Origin: an uncultured Flavobacteriales bacterium
GTDB lineage: Bacteria > Bacteroidota > Bacteroidia > Flavobacteriales > Schleiferiaceae
Assembly: GCA_950073045.1 (NCBI GenBank)
Contig: CATMQD010000005.1
Span: 1 to 41,856, forward strand
Length of the DNA: 41,856 bases
Direction: 5' to 3'
The first letter of the stretch is position 1, and each line of letters begins with the position of its first letter. The notes under the pieces were generated by a model. It made no database searches, was not told where the DNA came from, and saw only the letters and a list, made by a program, of their open reading frames with translations. Both the position numbers and the translations under genes were made by a program. Shown here in pieces: positions 23,767-32,078 of the stretch.

Positions 23767-24528
23767 TTAATCAGGAATTTGCCAATTATATCTAATGAAA
23801 TGCGGCATATCATAGGGTAGGGTATCTACCATAATCGCCCTTTTTGGATTGCGGGAACTATAAATGATGAGCTCTTTACTTTCATCCGTTAATTTATGCA
23901 CCAAATGCGAACGCGTAGTCAATAGGTGCTTTCTGCCATCACGGGCAGAATACTCGAAGTTTAAAAGGTAAACTGGCTTGCCATCGTAATCGGCATCGGT
24001 TAATTCTTTGGACTTTAAAACCGCATGACTAATAACCCCCTTTTGAAGCAAGCTTAATTTACGGTAGCCACTAATTAGGGTGTAAACTAGATAAAGGAAG
24101 GCGCATATGGGGATTAGCAAAAAGAGTAAAACCCTGTAGCCACCCGGATTAATATCCATACCCTTAATTTGGTTGAGCTGGGGGTTTTGCGGATGATACA
24201 AAATAGTAACTCGCTTGCCAGGAGCTAAGTACTTATCGCCATAAGAGCGATAGCTTAAGGGCCCAATAGGTGAATCGAAAGCATAGTCATAAACCCAGTA
24301 ATCATCAACACCTGGATAAAAGAAATTAGGATAACTAGCCCTCGTTATTATTCCTTTCGTTTCTTCCAAATCACCGCGTAAGTGGATTAAGCCCTTAAAA
24401 TCGAGGAAAGGCCAAAAGTTACCAAACACTAGAGTGAAAACCACCAAGACAAATATTGCCGACCATCCATTGACATGATTAAACAGTAAAGTGATTCTAT
24501 CGGCAAGGGGTAGTTTTCGGGTCCTCAT
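23767..24528 (-). CDS. DUF3592-like two-TM membrane protein, copy 1
   Basis: 253-residue paralogue of the 23006-23764 product, with the same two-helix layout (~20-40 and ~130-150) and the same elements: TILYHPQNPQLNQIKGMD, IIYSSRNPKRAIMVDTLPY and a C-terminal PHFIRYNW. The two genes are separated by only two bases and most probably arose by tandem duplication. They differ in the periplasmic loop, so they may recognise different partners. No catalytic motif was seen and no function can be assigned. Confidence 0.75.
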   Translation of the reverse strand: MRTRKLPLADRITLLFNHVNGWSAIFVLVVFTLVFGNFWPFLDFKGLIHLRGDLEETKGIITRASYPNFFYPGVDDYWVYDYAFDSPIGPLSYRSYGDKYLAPGKRVTILYHPQNPQLNQIKGMDINPGGYRVLLFLLIPICAFLYLVYTLISGYRKLSLLQKGVISHAVLKSKELTDADYDGKPVYLLNFEYSARDGRKHLLTTRSHLVHKLTDESKELIIYSSRNPKRAIMVDTLPYDMPHFIRYNWQIPD

Positions 24529-24544
24529 GGAAGCAGATTATTTT

Positions 24545-24898
24545 TTACAGGTTTTGCCAAAGTCCATGTATATAACCATCGAGGTCTTTAAAAAAGGATA
24601 GCCAACCTTGACCGGGAATTTCGGTTTTAGGCACTACCACCTCACCACCTGCCTCGCGAATCATGGCCTGTGTAGCCTCAATATTTTCTACTCGAATGGA
24701 ATTGGCAAGTGGTTGCTCCGGATGACGTTTCTTCATTATTGCGCCATTAATCCCAGGCTCAGAATCGCCGGTAATCGCAAACCAATATTCCTCCTCTCCC
24801 ATCTGCTCAAAGCGCCAATCAAAAACCTCTTTAAAAAACTGCATGCTTTGCTCGGGTTGCTCTGCCGGAATTTCGAAATGTGTTACTCTGTTTTCCAT
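24545..24898 (-). CDS. VOC-family (glyoxalase/bleomycin-resistance-like) protein
   Basis: 117-residue cytoplasmic protein of the vicinal-oxygen-chelate superfamily, in one compact domain: HFEIPAEQPEQSMQFFKEVFDW at the start and WLSFFKDLDGYIHGLWQN at the end. It resembles the small VOC proteins annotated as glyoxalase or lactoylglutathione-lyase-like, but the metal ligands cannot be confirmed by eye. It lies between the DUF3592 pair and the membrane protein at 24946-26658, with gaps of 16 and 47 bases, so it may be in the same transcript. It is not a close copy of the lipoprotein VOC at 21980. Confidence 0.82.
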   Translation of the reverse strand: MENRVTHFEIPAEQPEQSMQFFKEVFDWRFEQMGEEEYWFAITGDSEPGINGAIMKKRHPEQPLANSIRVENIEATQAMIREAGGEVVVPKTEIPGQGWLSFFKDLDGYIHGLWQNL

Positions 24899-24945
24899 AA
24901 TGCTTTTCCTTTACCGTGCAATTTAATTATTAGTCACCAAGGCTT

Positions 24946-26658
24946 CTAATCCGGTAATTCCTGACTGTAAATCTTCAGTTTCATATTGTGAAAGGTTTTG
25001 GCCTTCTCGCCACCAAAGAGTAGGATTTCAACAAAAGCCTCCGAGTCCATAGTATGGGGCATTACCTTGTAGTTCACATAGCCCCTTTGCCATTTATCAA
25101 AGCCTTTTTCTTGATACATTAAAGTATGATTGATGCGCCAGAATACGCGTTCACCCTTATACTTAATCTTTATTTCTACCTGTGATTGATCGGATTCTTC
25201 AAACTGATCATCAAGCTCAATTCTAAAAGCCCGCAGGATATCGAAATTGGGAATCTCTTTGCTGCTCAAGCGCAAAATTCGCTTCATCTCATGCGGCTCT
25301 ACTTCAAAATCGCCTAGCTCAATCTCCTTCTCCAATTGCATCCAACGGAAATTGTATTGCTCCTTCCAAAACAAATCCTGATACTGGGGCTCCGTTTTTA
25401 AAAAGACCTGCCAGTAGCGCTCCTTATTCATGTAGTTCCACTGTAAAATGCGGCTTTGGTACTGATGCAGCTGTATCAAATTATGGGGAATACTTAGCAG
25501 AGAAATCAAAACCAGCGGCAAGGCCCATTGCCATTTTAAACCTTTTAGAAATAAGGCAAATGGCAGGAAAAAGAGCAGGTAGTAATTTATAAAGGGGCGC
25601 TGACCATAACTAGCGCCATACCACCAGCTCCACCAAGAAGCCATCACATAGCTTATGATCATGAAAAAGCTAAACCAAGTAAAAAAGAGGAAATACTTCT
25701 TTTGAAAAAGCCAATGTAGGGTGCTTAAAAAGGCAATAAATAAGATTGGCGTATACAGGAAGAGTCCCTTGCGATAGCCAAACCAAAGAGGCATTAATTT
25801 CGGTTCAGCCCAATATTTAAAGCCCTCACCTTGATAAGAGTAAATAAGCCAGTCGCCAGATTGAAGATACCAAGCACCCATCTGCAAGGTAAAAACCAAA
25901 AACACCGAGGCTATTCCCAATAGAAGGTAGGGCCAGTGTTTAAATAGCGTATTAAATCCGCTTTTTAATTCCGACCGCGAACCCGCCAAAAAGGGAACAA
26001 TTAAAATTATTAAAGCATCTACATTACGGATAAGCACCACTAAGCCAATGCTTAAACCTGCATACACAATATAGCGGGCCTCCTTTTCTAAAAAGAATTT
26101 CTTTACCCAATAGGCAAAGAGGTTAATGGCAAAAAAAGAATAAATATGACTGAAGCTTGCTTCTCGATCGAGGTAGCGATAAGCAGGCGTGCTAAAAACA
26201 ATCAGCAGAAAACAGAGGATAATAATCCAAGAATTAATACCATACAGCTTAAAGAGCTGAAAGAGGAGTATTAAGCCGAGACCCAAGTAAAAATAGCTTG
26301 CTGCCCGCACCGCCTCTTGAAAGTATGGCCCATAGCCATCATCGGTTTCGGGACTAATAGCCTGGGCCACTAAAAAGAATGGCATTTGTAAAACCGCTGT
26401 GCCTACCGCGTATTTATTAATTAGGTGATCTTGATATTCCACATACACACCATACTTACTAAGCCTTTGATAGCTCTCAGAGTCTTCTAGTAGATTTTGG
26501 TCCTTGCGGTTTAAATCGTGATGAATAAAAAAGGCGGGCAAATAGTCGTAATAACCAATCCCATCGGATTTTATAGGCTCCGAAGACTCAGTATAATTTA
26601 GCTTGAAGAGTATGAAAATCACTAGGAAAATTCCCAATGGCATTAAATAGCGCTGCAA
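24946..26658 (-). CDS. Polytopic membrane protein, GT-C (GT39/ArnT-like) type
   Basis: 570-residue integral membrane protein with about 10-11 predicted helices in the first ~400 residues and a hydrophilic C-terminal domain (~410-570). The first loop contains KSDGIGYYDYLPAFFIHHDLN, with acidic and aromatic residues where GT-C glycosyltransferases carry their catalytic Asp. The second large loop contains WKEQYNFRWMQLEKE. This layout suggests a lipid-linked sugar transferase (GT39/GT83-like), possibly acting on envelope glycans. The family is uncertain; it could also be an unclassified membrane protein. No operon partner is clear. Confidence 0.6.
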   Translation of the reverse strand: MQRYLMPLGIFLVIFILFKLNYTESSEPIKSDGIGYYDYLPAFFIHHDLNRKDQNLLEDSESYQRLSKYGVYVEYQDHLINKYAVGTAVLQMPFFLVAQAISPETDDGYGPYFQEAVRAASYFYLGLGLILLFQLFKLYGINSWIIILCFLLIVFSTPAYRYLDREASFSHIYSFFAINLFAYWVKKFFLEKEARYIVYAGLSIGLVVLIRNVDALIILIVPFLAGSRSELKSGFNTLFKHWPYLLLGIASVFLVFTLQMGAWYLQSGDWLIYSYQGEGFKYWAEPKLMPLWFGYRKGLFLYTPILFIAFLSTLHWLFQKKYFLFFTWFSFFMIISYVMASWWSWWYGASYGQRPFINYYLLFFLPFALFLKGLKWQWALPLVLISLLSIPHNLIQLHQYQSRILQWNYMNKERYWQVFLKTEPQYQDLFWKEQYNFRWMQLEKEIELGDFEVEPHEMKRILRLSSKEIPNFDILRAFRIELDDQFEESDQSQVEIKIKYKGERVFWRINHTLMYQEKGFDKWQRGYVNYKVMPHTMDSEAFVEILLFGGEKAKTFHNMKLKIYSQELPD

Positions 26659-26724
26659 GTGGAAAGGTTTGACTTAATGTTTATACCAATGAAGGAGGCG
26701 AAGATAGGAAATGCGGCTTGGTAG

Positions 26725-28158
26725 CTATTTCACCCAAACCACCGAATTATATCCATCGTATTCATTGGGCTCAAATAAGGGATTGGAGGGGTCGCGGACC
26801 CATTCTCCATCTACAATAAACTTATAGCGGGTTTTGCCTTTCGGCAGATGGATATCCGCATGCCAACCATCGGCATGCCGCTCCATACGATAACCCCATT
26901 CCTGCCAGCCATTAAAATCGCCGCTTACCAATACTTCCTCCACTCCTCGTTTCATAGGAAAAAAGAAGTGCTTATTGGGAGCAATGCTTAAAACGGAATT
27001 ACGGTAATTACCAGATCCGGAGCTAATGGGGTTTAAGGGATCCATCTTCCAAACTTCTTGGCCTGCCACCTGAAACTTATACTCATAATTTCCAGGGGCT
27101 AATACATAGGGTAAAACCCAACCGCTATCCGTGCGCTCCATGCGCAGCTCACCTTCCTTCCAGCCATTGAAATCGCCAGCTACCACCACAAATTCGGCGT
27201 CTTTCTCACTTGGGTAATAGAAATAAAAAGTATCTCCAATGGCCACAAAGGAATTCTCATTTCCGGCCCCATCAGGTCGCACCACCTTATTACTGGGATC
27301 TAAAATCCAATTGCCATCCACAATAAACTTATAGGCGTGAGTCCCTTCTTTTAAATAGCAGTCTCTTTGCCAGCCCTCCTTTGTTTTGCGCAGCGAAAAA
27401 TTATCCTCATTCCAATTATTAAAGGAGCCCGCAAGCATTACCTCCTCGGCATTGGTATATCCTTCTAAGCGAAAGCGGTGATTGGTTTTAAAATACACCG
27501 AGTTTTCATTTCCTTCCCAGTCGTTTTCCTTTAACTGGTTACGCGGATCCAAGAGCCAATAACCATTAACGATATACTTATAATAATGCGCGCCATCGGC
27601 GAGATTTAGATCGACATAAAAGCCACTATCGCAAGGCTGCATAGGATTAGCACTGGTGCTCCAATCGTTAAAAGTACCGCTTATAAACACCGAATGCGGA
27701 TCACCTTGTACTTTGAGGAAAAATCGGCTCAAGCCATTCTCCAGTTGTTTTACGGCCGGTCGGCGAAATAAGTTATAGCCATAAGTATAGTGGTCGGCGG
27801 TACTCTTTTGTTCCGGACCGAGCATCACAATGAGGTCCTTCTGGTTTTGTGCTTGCCCTTTTAATTGGTGCAAGGACTTCCGTAAAACGATCTCCTTTTT
27901 ATTAATGGCAACTACATGCCATAGCTGCGGGCTGGCCGCTCCCGATTTATGCAAGGCCTGCAATTGTGAACTATCAATACCGCAGCTACCCAATAGGCTA
28001 TCTAAACTGCGCGCATTAAGATCGCGATCGATATAACAGTAAAGATCGGTACCTTTAATTTTATAGTCTACCCCCTCTAATTCCTGCCCAAACACACTGT
28101 TTCCCAGCGCCCCAAAAAGCAGAAAGACTAATATTAGTATTTGTTTATGGATAAACAT
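26725..28158 (-). CDS. Secreted protein with four tandem CBM48 (glycogen-binding-like) domains
   Basis: 477-residue protein from the ATG at 28158. A longer frame exists upstream but lacks a signal peptide at its N-terminus and reads into the upstream gene, so I reject that start. After the signal peptide (ending SVFGQ) comes an unrecognised region of ~115 residues. Four AMPK/CBM48-type domains follow (~142-224, 226-307, 308-393, 395-477). Each has a G(T/S/D)FNxW motif and a matching YKFIVDGxWxxDPxN-type strand. There is no catalytic domain, T9SS tail or lipobox. Such domains bind alpha-glucan or act in protein assembly; ligand unknown. It overlaps the upstream protease-like gene by 14 bases, so the two may act together. 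Confidence 0.82.
   Translation of the reverse strand: MFIHKQILILVFLLFGALGNSVFGQELEGVDYKIKGTDLYCYIDRDLNARSLDSLLGSCGIDSSQLQALHKSGAASPQLWHVVAINKKEIVLRKSLHQLKGQAQNQKDLIVMLGPEQKSTADHYTYGYNLFRRPAVKQLENGLSRFFLKVQGDPHSVFISGTFNDWSTSANPMQPCDSGFYVDLNLADGAHYYKYIVNGYWLLDPRNQLKENDWEGNENSVYFKTNHRFRLEGYTNAEEVMLAGSFNNWNEDNFSLRKTKEGWQRDCYLKEGTHAYKFIVDGNWILDPSNKVVRPDGAGNENSFVAIGDTFYFYYPSEKDAEFVVVAGDFNGWKEGELRMERTDSGWVLPYVLAPGNYEYKFQVAGQEVWKMDPLNPISSGSGNYRNSVLSIAPNKHFFFPMKRGVEEVLVSGDFNGWQEWGYRMERHADGWHADIHLPKGKTRYKFIVDGEWVRDPSNPLFEPNEYDGYNSVVWVK
26728..27735 (-). repeat. Four tandem CBM48-encoding repeats
   Basis: Four units of about 250 bases each encode FISGTFNDW, MLAGSFNNW, VVAGDFNGW and LVSGDFNGW followed by a YKxxVxGxW-type strand. 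The proteins are clearly related but DNA similarity is modest, so the duplications are old. Confidence 0.75.
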
Positions 28159-29119
28159 TGATGATGAGTTCCTGTGTTTTAAAGTTAATGCAGACCGAGC
28201 CTTTGCGCAAGAGATCATAGCCCACAAATCCATCTACGGGATGGCCATAAGCCCGGCCAATTTCCTCTAGGTCGGCAATCATAATTTGGCAGTTTTCCAA
28301 ATCTGGTCCAAACTCCAATTTCCGAATCGCCCCTACCAAAACTTCGGCGCTACTTCCTCCAGCACCATTTAATTCTATGGTGCGGGTAATACGCATTTGC
28401 TCGTAGGCCTTGGCGGGAAGGTCATTATCTAAAAGTAAGGCCTCTGCACCGGTATCAAAACAGAGATCGAGCGCCAAGCTATCAATACTTCCTTGGGCAA
28501 TTATGGCATTATTCTCCAGACTAAAAGTCTTCCTAAATTCTTTCTCCGTAGCTAAATAAGGGGCTTCCAAACGACGACCCTCCCGATCTACACGGTACAC
28601 GATTAATTGCTCATTACGCATATCGAGTTCAATCTCCATGCGCATAAATAGGTTTACACCTAATAAGCCTAAAATCTGAATACCCCGGCGGTTCTCAATT
28701 GCAGAGAGGTCACTCACATCGGCCTCCAGATTTTCATAGTGCATACCTAGCACCTTAAGCCGCTCTACTTTGGTGATTTTTTGGGGAACCACATTGCCAT
28801 TTACATCGGTGGCCATATGCTGATTATCCTCTTCATAATCGCGGAAGTAAGTAGCATTAAGCACTAAATAAGGTGCTCCGGTATCGAAAATAAAATTGCC
28901 TCGAATGCCATCTACGGTGGCCTCTACGATAATAAGGTTACCCACGCGCTTAACGGGAATAACCAGTTTCTTAAAATCGCCTTTGGGCACGGGCCGTTGA
29001 GCGATAAGTCTGCGGTTATAACCATAGCTAATCTCCAAGCCAGCAAAGCCGGCATCCTCCCCTTCAGCCGAAAGGCTAAAAGAGAGTAAAAGGATGGGGA
29101 TTAGGCGCCAGAACTTCAT
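28145..29119 (-). CDS. Retropepsin-like aspartic protease, single chain with two DTG motifs
   Basis: 324-residue exported protein with a signal peptide (1-18, ending SFSLSA). Two aspartyl-protease lobes each contain a DTG triad: FIFDTGAPYLVL (D79) and LCFDTGAEALLL (D222). Bacterial retropepsin-like proteases usually have one DTG per chain and dimerise. Here two lobes in one chain resemble the pepsin arrangement and suggest a self-sufficient active site. Each lobe also has an ILGLLGVNLF or GFVGYDLLRKG-type strand of the aspartyl protease fold. Peptidase activity is inferred. It overlaps the CBM48 gene start by 14 bases and shares an ATGA junction with the fatty acid hydroxylase gene upstream, so the three form one transcript. 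Confidence 0.82.
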   Translation of the reverse strand: MKFWRLIPILLLSFSLSAEGEDAGFAGLEISYGYNRRLIAQRPVPKGDFKKLVIPVKRVGNLIIVEATVDGIRGNFIFDTGAPYLVLNATYFRDYEEDNQHMATDVNGNVVPQKITKVERLKVLGMHYENLEADVSDLSAIENRRGIQILGLLGVNLFMRMEIELDMRNEQLIVYRVDREGRRLEAPYLATEKEFRKTFSLENNAIIAQGSIDSLALDLCFDTGAEALLLDNDLPAKAYEQMRITRTIELNGAGGSSAEVLVGAIRKLEFGPDLENCQIMIADLEEIGRAYGHPVDGFVGYDLLRKGSVCINFKTQELIINVYP

Positions 29120-29991
29120 TTCTTAGCGCGCATTTCGGCCCTTAATTGAGCACTGGTTTTTCGGGAACCATCGTGACTCCAACCGGGAGGACCAAAAAGG
29201 TATTGCCAGGTATAACGTGGGTTTTTAGAAATGTCCTTAAAAATGTCGATCCACTCGTGCGTTGCGATATACAATGGATTAAAGCTCTTAATATTCTTGG
29301 TAAGGCCGTAATTAGGATGCTCCTCTTCTTCTACGAAAGTGCCAAACATACGATCCCAAATAATGAGAATACCCGCATGATTGCGATCCAAGTATTTAGT
29401 ATCGCTAGAGTGATGCACCCGATGATGCGAAGGGGTATTAAAGATAAACTCGAACCAGCGGGGCATGCGGTCGATTAATTCGGTGTGAATCCAAAATTGA
29501 TAAAGCAAGCTAATGCTATGCATAAAAAGAATGGCCAGAGGGTGAAAGCCTAATAGTGGCAACCAGAGGTAAAATAGGAAGCTTCCGGTAATGCCGCCGG
29601 TCCAAGTTTGGCGTAAAGCGGTGGCCAAATTATACTTTTGAGAGCTGTGGTGCACTACATGACTAGCCCAGAAATAACGCACATTATGGGAAGTACGATG
29701 ATACCAATAATAACTAAGATCATCACCCAAGAAAAGCAAAAGCCACATCCACCAAGTATTCTCCAGGGTAAAGATGCGGTATTGGTAAACCAGCATATAG
29801 GCCCCAAAAATCAAGGCTTTACTAAAAATCCCTACCGCTACATTTCCTAATCCCATGCCAATGCTACTAAGGGCATCTTTAGCCTCATAGGTAGCAATCC
29901 GCCGAATGGCGGTCAGCAGAATTTCGAGCAGCACAAAGCCCACAAAAAAGGGAATGGCACTGTGAATGAGATTGGGGAAATTGAAATCCAT
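29116..29991 (-). CDS. Sterol desaturase/fatty acid hydroxylase family membrane protein
   Basis: 291-residue integral membrane di-iron protein of the fatty acid hydroxylase superfamily. The histidine clusters are all visible: HRTSH (98-102), HVVHHS (111-116), a HTE at ~169 and HHRVHH (189-194). These bind a di-iron centre and the family hydroxylates or desaturates lipids or sterol-like molecules; the exact substrate is unknown. About five to six hydrophobic segments lie in the first ~185 residues. A TATTTTTG box (30003 to 29996, minus strand) ends only four bases from the ATG and a TTTG (30030 to 30027) lies 23 bases further up. If used, the transcript would have almost no leader. It is the first gene of the unit with the protease-like and CBM48 genes. 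Confidence 0.9.
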   Translation of the reverse strand: MDFNFPNLIHSAIPFFVGFVLLEILLTAIRRIATYEAKDALSSIGMGLGNVAVGIFSKALIFGAYMLVYQYRIFTLENTWWMWLLLFLGDDLSYYWYHRTSHNVRYFWASHVVHHSSQKYNLATALRQTWTGGITGSFLFYLWLPLLGFHPLAILFMHSISLLYQFWIHTELIDRMPRWFEFIFNTPSHHRVHHSSDTKYLDRNHAGILIIWDRMFGTFVEEEEHPNYGLTKNIKSFNPLYIATHEWIDIFKDISKNPRYTWQYLFGPPGWSHDGSRKTSAQLRAEMRAKK

Positions 29992-29995
29992 CTTC

Positions 29996-30030
29996 CAAAA
30001 ATAGAAATTGCCCCTTAGCTTTTTAGCAAA
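29996..30030 (-). promoter_or_regulatory. Possible promoter for the hydroxylase operon
   Basis: Reading the minus strand, TTTG (30030-30027) is followed 23 bases later by TATTTTTG (30003-29996), a fit to the Bacteroidota TTTG/TAnnTTTG promoter pair. It lies four bases from the start codon at 29991, implying a leaderless or nearly leaderless message. Confidence 0.4.
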
Positions 30031-30081
30031 CGGCTGCAGATTAGCACAATTATCTTAATTCTAAGGTGGTGGTCAAATTTT

Positions 30082-30089
30082 TACCTTTG
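30082..30089 (+). promoter_or_regulatory. Probable minus-7 box (TACCTTTG) for the marC-family operon
   Basis: Exact match to the Bacteroidota TAnnTTTG box, ending 16 bases before the ATG at 30106. No clear TTTG upstream box is seen at the expected distance. Confidence 0.45.
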
Positions 30090-30105
30090 ACAAAAATACC
30101 ACTCC

Positions 30106-30750
30106 ATGATTCTGGACCTGCTACGCAGTATTCTGGCAGATACCATCTCCATTTTTACCATTATGAACCCGCTATCGGTGGGCGTAATTATGCTGGGCCT
30201 TTTAGATGAAGATGCCCCCAAAGAAGAAATCCGCAGGGTGAGCTCTAAAACCATGCGCGCAGCCTTTATCGCAATGATGGTGGCCTTTTTATTAGGGACC
30301 TACATTTTTTCCTTTTTTGGGATTTCGCCTCATGGCCTGCGTATTTTCGGGGGAACCATCCTCTTTATGATGGGTCTTAATATGGTACAGGGTCACGGTA
30401 AAAAGGTAAACCATACCGCTAAAGACCAAGAAGCGGCTAAAGATCGAGACGATATTAGTGTAGTGCCCCTCGGTATTCCGGTAATGGTGGGTGCGGGTTT
30501 ATTAACCACCCTTATTAATATGAGTATCGAAGCGGAGGGCTGGCAAGACTACCTCAGTGGGGTAATTGCCATTATTATTTGTGCCATTGCTGCCCTTTTG
30601 ATTTTACAAAGAATGCCCATTATTAAAAAAGGCTTGGGGGTAAACGGACTTAAGGTTTTTAACCGCGTAATGGGCTTAGTGGTAGGCTCCTTGGCGGCGC
30701 AAATATTTTTAGAAGGCCTGTTTGGTCTCTACCAAAACTTCGTAGCATGA
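30106..30750 (+). CDS. MarC-family (UPF0056) integral membrane protein
   Basis: 214-residue membrane protein with six predicted helices and the MarC family start: LADTISIFTIMNPLSVGVIMLGLL, where the short helix with Asn-Pro is characteristic. Further marks are FFGISPHGLRIFGGTILFMMGLNM (~residues 68-92) and GIPVMVGAGLLTTLI (~130-145). MarC-family proteins are of unsettled function; the old multiple-antibiotic-resistance role of the E. coli protein is not supported. The ATG at 30106 follows a TACCTTTG promoter box. Its TGA overlaps the rmuC ATG by four bases (ATGA). Confidence 0.88.
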   Translation: MILDLLRSILADTISIFTIMNPLSVGVIMLGLLDEDAPKEEIRRVSSKTMRAAFIAMMVAFLLGTYIFSFFGISPHGLRIFGGTILFMMGLNMVQGHGKKVNHTAKDQEAAKDRDDISVVPLGIPVMVGAGLLTTLINMSIEAEGWQDYLSGVIAIIICAIAALLILQRMPIIKKGLGVNGLKVFNRVMGLVVGSLAAQIFLEGLFGLYQNFVA

Positions 30751-32078
30751 GTGTAGGCTATATTTTTATGGCACTGGCCTTTATCATTGGCTTTGCTATC
30801 GCCTGGTATATCGCCCAAAAACGTCCCGATCCTAAACTTAATGCCGAAAAGCAAGACCTTCTTTCGCAAAAGCAGGTTTTAGAATCGCAATTGGCATCTG
30901 CCGAAAGGCAACAGTCTGAAAAAGAGCAAGAACTGCAAAAGCTACGTGCACAAAGTAGAAGCGATGCCCAAACGCTGGCCAGCCTGCAGAGCGACCTCAA
31001 CTATAGTCGGGAAAGACTAAACAGTCAGAAAGAGGAATTGAGTGATTTGCAAAAGCAGTTTAGTGCTCAATTTCAGAATCTTGCCCAAAAAATCTTAGAA
31101 GAGAAAAGTGCCAAATTCACTCAGCATAATAAGGAGAATATTGAGGCCTTGCTTAATCCGCTAAACGAGAAGATTAAGGACTTTCAGGAACGGGTGCAAA
31201 AAACCAATACCGAGGGAGCCGAGCGAAATTCGGCCTTAATGGAGCAAATTAAAAACCTGAAGGAGCTTAATCACAGTTTACAATCGGAAGCGCATTTATT
31301 AACCAAGGCCTTGCGTGGAGAAAGCAAAACTCAAGGTAATTGGGGCGAATACCAATTGGAGCGCATACTTAATGCCGCTGGCTTGCAAGAAGGAATTCAT
31401 TACCGCCGGGAGGAGAACTTTAAGAATGAGGAAAACCAGAATCAAAGACCGGATTTCTTCTTAGATATGCCCGATGGCAAGCATTTGATTTTAGACTCTA
31501 AGGTTTCCCTAAGTGCCTATTTACGTTATACCGAAAGCGAGGACGAAGCGGAGAAAGCCCGTGCCTTAAAAGAGCATTTACTGAGCATTCACGGGCATAT
31601 TGATGGTTTGAGTAAAAAGAATTACCAGGATTTACCCGGTACCAATCAGCCCGACTATGTAATGCTATTTGTGGCCAATGAGCCAGCCTTACATCTGGCT
31701 TTAGCCGAAGATACCGAGCTCTTTGATAAAGCCCTGCGGAAGAACATTGTTTTGGTAAGCACCTCTACCCTATTGGCTACTTTACGCACCATCTCCTATA
31801 TCTGGCGGCAGGATGCCCAAAATAAAAATGCCGAGGAAATTGCCCGTCAAGCGGGGATGATGTACGATAAGTTCCGCAACTTTAGCGATGACCTATTAAA
31901 ATTAGGCGACCAAATGGAAACCAGTCGGAAAACCTATTCGGCGGCCATGAATAAATTAACTGAGGGTAGAGGAAACTTAGTGAGTCGAGCCCAAAAACTC
32001 CAAGAACTTGGAGCACGTAAATCTGCTAAGCAAATAGATCAAAGGCTTTTAGATAATAGCGAGGATAATGAAAACTAA
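30747..32078 (+). CDS. rmuC: RmuC family DNA recombination protein
   Basis: 443-residue homologue of E. coli RmuC, which limits DNA inversions and resembles restriction endonuclease-like nucleases. An N-terminal transmembrane helix (~4-20) is followed by a long coiled coil (~30-190, many Q/E/K heptads). The conserved RmuC core (~190-400) contains GNWGEYQLERILNAAGL, RPDFFLDMPDGKHLILDSKVSL (a PD-(D/E)xK-type strand), VMLFVANEPALHLAL and VLVSTSTLLATLRTI. It starts in an ATGA overlap with the MarC-family gene and overlaps the next lipoprotein gene by 11 bases, so the three genes form a tight operon. Confidence 0.95.
   Translation: MSVGYIFMALAFIIGFAIAWYIAQKRPDPKLNAEKQDLLSQKQVLESQLASAERQQSEKEQELQKLRAQSRSDAQTLASLQSDLNYSRERLNSQKEELSDLQKQFSAQFQNLAQKILEEKSAKFTQHNKENIEALLNPLNEKIKDFQERVQKTNTEGAERNSALMEQIKNLKELNHSLQSEAHLLTKALRGESKTQGNWGEYQLERILNAAGLQEGIHYRREENFKNEENQNQRPDFFLDMPDGKHLILDSKVSLSAYLRYTESEDEAEKARALKEHLLSIHGHIDGLSKKNYQDLPGTNQPDYVMLFVANEPALHLALAEDTELFDKALRKNIVLVSTSTLLATLRTISYIWRQDAQNKNAEEIARQAGMMYDKFRNFSDDLLKLGDQMETSRKTYSAAMNKLTEGRGNLVSRAQKLQELGARKSAKQIDQRLLDNSEDNEN

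Noticed and set aside
28159-28233. Upstream extension of the CBM48 protein (start at 28233)
   Set aside because: The added 25 residues are not signal-like and overlap the protease gene; the ATG at 28158 gives a clean signal peptide.
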